NCBI GenBank assembly: GCA_046727715.1
Contig: JBKPDC010000061.1
Coordinates: 1-5,918 of the forward strand
DNA from: CAVQLX01 sp046727715
Lineage (GTDB): Bacteria; Desulfobacterota; Binatia; DP-6
Direction: 5' to 3'
DNA length: 5,918 bases
Within the stretch, counting starts at the first letter, position 1; every line of letters starts with the position of its first letter. A program made the translations under genes and the position numbers. Below the pieces are notes generated by a model, which saw only the letters and a list, made by a program, of their open reading frames with translations, had not been told where the DNA came from and ran no database searches. This document shows, in pieces, positions 5,282 through 5,918 of this stretch.

Positions 5282-5918
5282 GCGTGCGAGCGCTGCCCGC
5301 CGTAGACGGAGGTGGCATCGTTCGGCCGGCCCGGCGGCCAGCCGGCTGGCGCGCGCCAGGGCCGCCGCCGTCGGCACCACCCGATCGGCCAGAGCTCTGG
5401 CCCGGTCCAGGCGAGGATCTCTGCCACCTCGCCGGCGACTGGCGCATTCTCCAGCTGCTCCGCGGACACCGCTGGTCGCTCGACGACCTGGTGACGGCAT
5501 GGTTCGCCGCCGACGTCGTGCGCGACACGCCGCCGCGCCGGTTCGCCGATCTGGGCTGCGGCATCGGCGCCGTCCTGCTGCTCCTCGCGTGGCGCTTCCC
5601 CGAGGCGCGCGGGGTCGGCGTAGAGGCGCAGGCCGTGAGCGTCGACCTCGCGCGCCGCTCGCTCGCCTGGAACGGCGCCGACCCGCGCTGCGAGGTGCGC
5701 GCCGGTGACCTGCGGGACGCGCGCTCGACTCCCGAGGGCGCCGTCTACGACCTGGTCACGGGCACACCGCCCTACCTGCCGCCAGGCACCGCGCACGCGT
5801 CGCCACGGGCACAGTGGCCGGCCTGCCACCTCGAGCAGCGCGGCGGCGTGGAGGACTACTGCGCCGCGGCGGCGCGCCTGCTGGCGCCCGGCGCGTGGTT
5901 CATCACGTGTGCCGGGTC
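5278..5918 (+). CDS. Class I SAM-dependent methyltransferase, TrmN6/COG4123-like (3' end beyond window)
   Basis: This open frame of at least 213 residues runs off the right edge. SAM-binding motif I is DLGCGIGAV (91-99). The acidic ribose-binding residue is Glu116 in VGVEAQAVS, followed by the LARRSLAWNG helix. GDLRD (144-148) fits the adenine-contact region. Motif IV reads VTGTPPYLPPG (160-170), where the family norm is NPPY. The pre-domain stretch DWRILQLLRGHRWSLDDLVTAWFA (54-77) resembles the GxRFSLDS region of the tRNA1(Val) adenine-37 N6-methyltransferase TrmN6 and COG4123 relatives. RGGVEDYC and LLAPGAWF near the edge also fit this group. The target (tRNA, protein or small molecule) cannot be decided. 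The GTG at 5278 overlaps the preceding stop as GTGA; GTG 5284 is an alternative. Neither has a clear ribosome-binding site. Residues 10-45 are Pro/Arg/Gly-rich and probably disordered, so the N-terminus is the least certain part. Confidence 0.8.
   Translation, partial: MSVRALPAVDGGGIVRPARRPAGWRAPGPPPSAPPDRPELWPGPGEDLCHLAGDWRILQLLRGHRWSLDDLVTAWFAADVVRDTPPRRFADLGCGIGAVLLLLAWRFPEARGVGVEAQAVSVDLARRSLAWNGADPRCEVRAGDLRDARSTPEGAVYDLVTGTPPYLPPGTAHASPRAQWPACHLEQRGGVEDYCAAAARLLAPGAWFITCAG

Noticed and set aside
1..5918. CRISPR arrays, tRNA or rRNA genes, insertion sequences, direct repeats, attachment sites
   Set aside because: None seen on either strand. Composition is even across the window, with no sign of recent horizontal transfer.

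Overview
The window is about 70% G+C with strongly G/C-biased third codon positions. Nothing in it is mobile, phage-like or repetitive. The genes look like chromosomal housekeeping and metabolism genes of a high-GC, probably Gram-negative bacterium. A Sec-type signal peptide on a TPR protein and the style of the proteins would fit Myxococcota, Binatota or similar former 'deltaproteobacterial' lineages. That placement is an impression from sequence style, not a demonstrated assignment.

Layout. On the minus strand, coaE (dephospho-CoA kinase, 122-721) is followed by the first part of an unrecognised gene that overlaps its 3' end and runs off the left edge. Facing away from coaE across a spacer of about 130 bp is a plus-strand alpha/beta hydrolase of the KANL3/Tex30-like type (855-1556). 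A short spacer (1557-1628) holds a small GC hairpin and a perfect TTGACA hexamer. After it come a secreted or periplasmic TPR-fold protein (1629-2267), an FAD-dependent glycerol-3-phosphate dehydrogenase (glpD, 2283-3890), a flavoprotein closely resembling alkyl-dihydroxyacetonephosphate synthase (3887-5281), and the first part of a class I SAM methyltransferase related to TrmN6/COG4123 (5278 to the right edge).

How the genes may work together. The last three genes are tightly packed. glpD and the flavoprotein overlap by ATGA and carry the same CCGGAGC ribosome-binding context. The flavoprotein and the methyltransferase overlap by GTGA. The TPR gene lies only 15 bp upstream of glpD, so the four probably form one transcript. 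GlpD makes dihydroxyacetone phosphate, the backbone precursor used (after acylation) by alkyl-DHAP synthase. The pair therefore suggests a link between glycerol-3-phosphate oxidation and ether-lipid or related lipid metabolism. No DHAP acyltransferase or alkyl-DHAP reductase is visible here, so that pathway is an inference.

I see no convincing new system such as defence, CRISPR, a retron or a biosynthetic cluster. The points most worth a second look are the glpD/AGPS-like coupling, the TPPY (not NPPY) catalytic motif of the methyltransferase, and the possible short-leader or leaderless promoter in front of the TPR gene.
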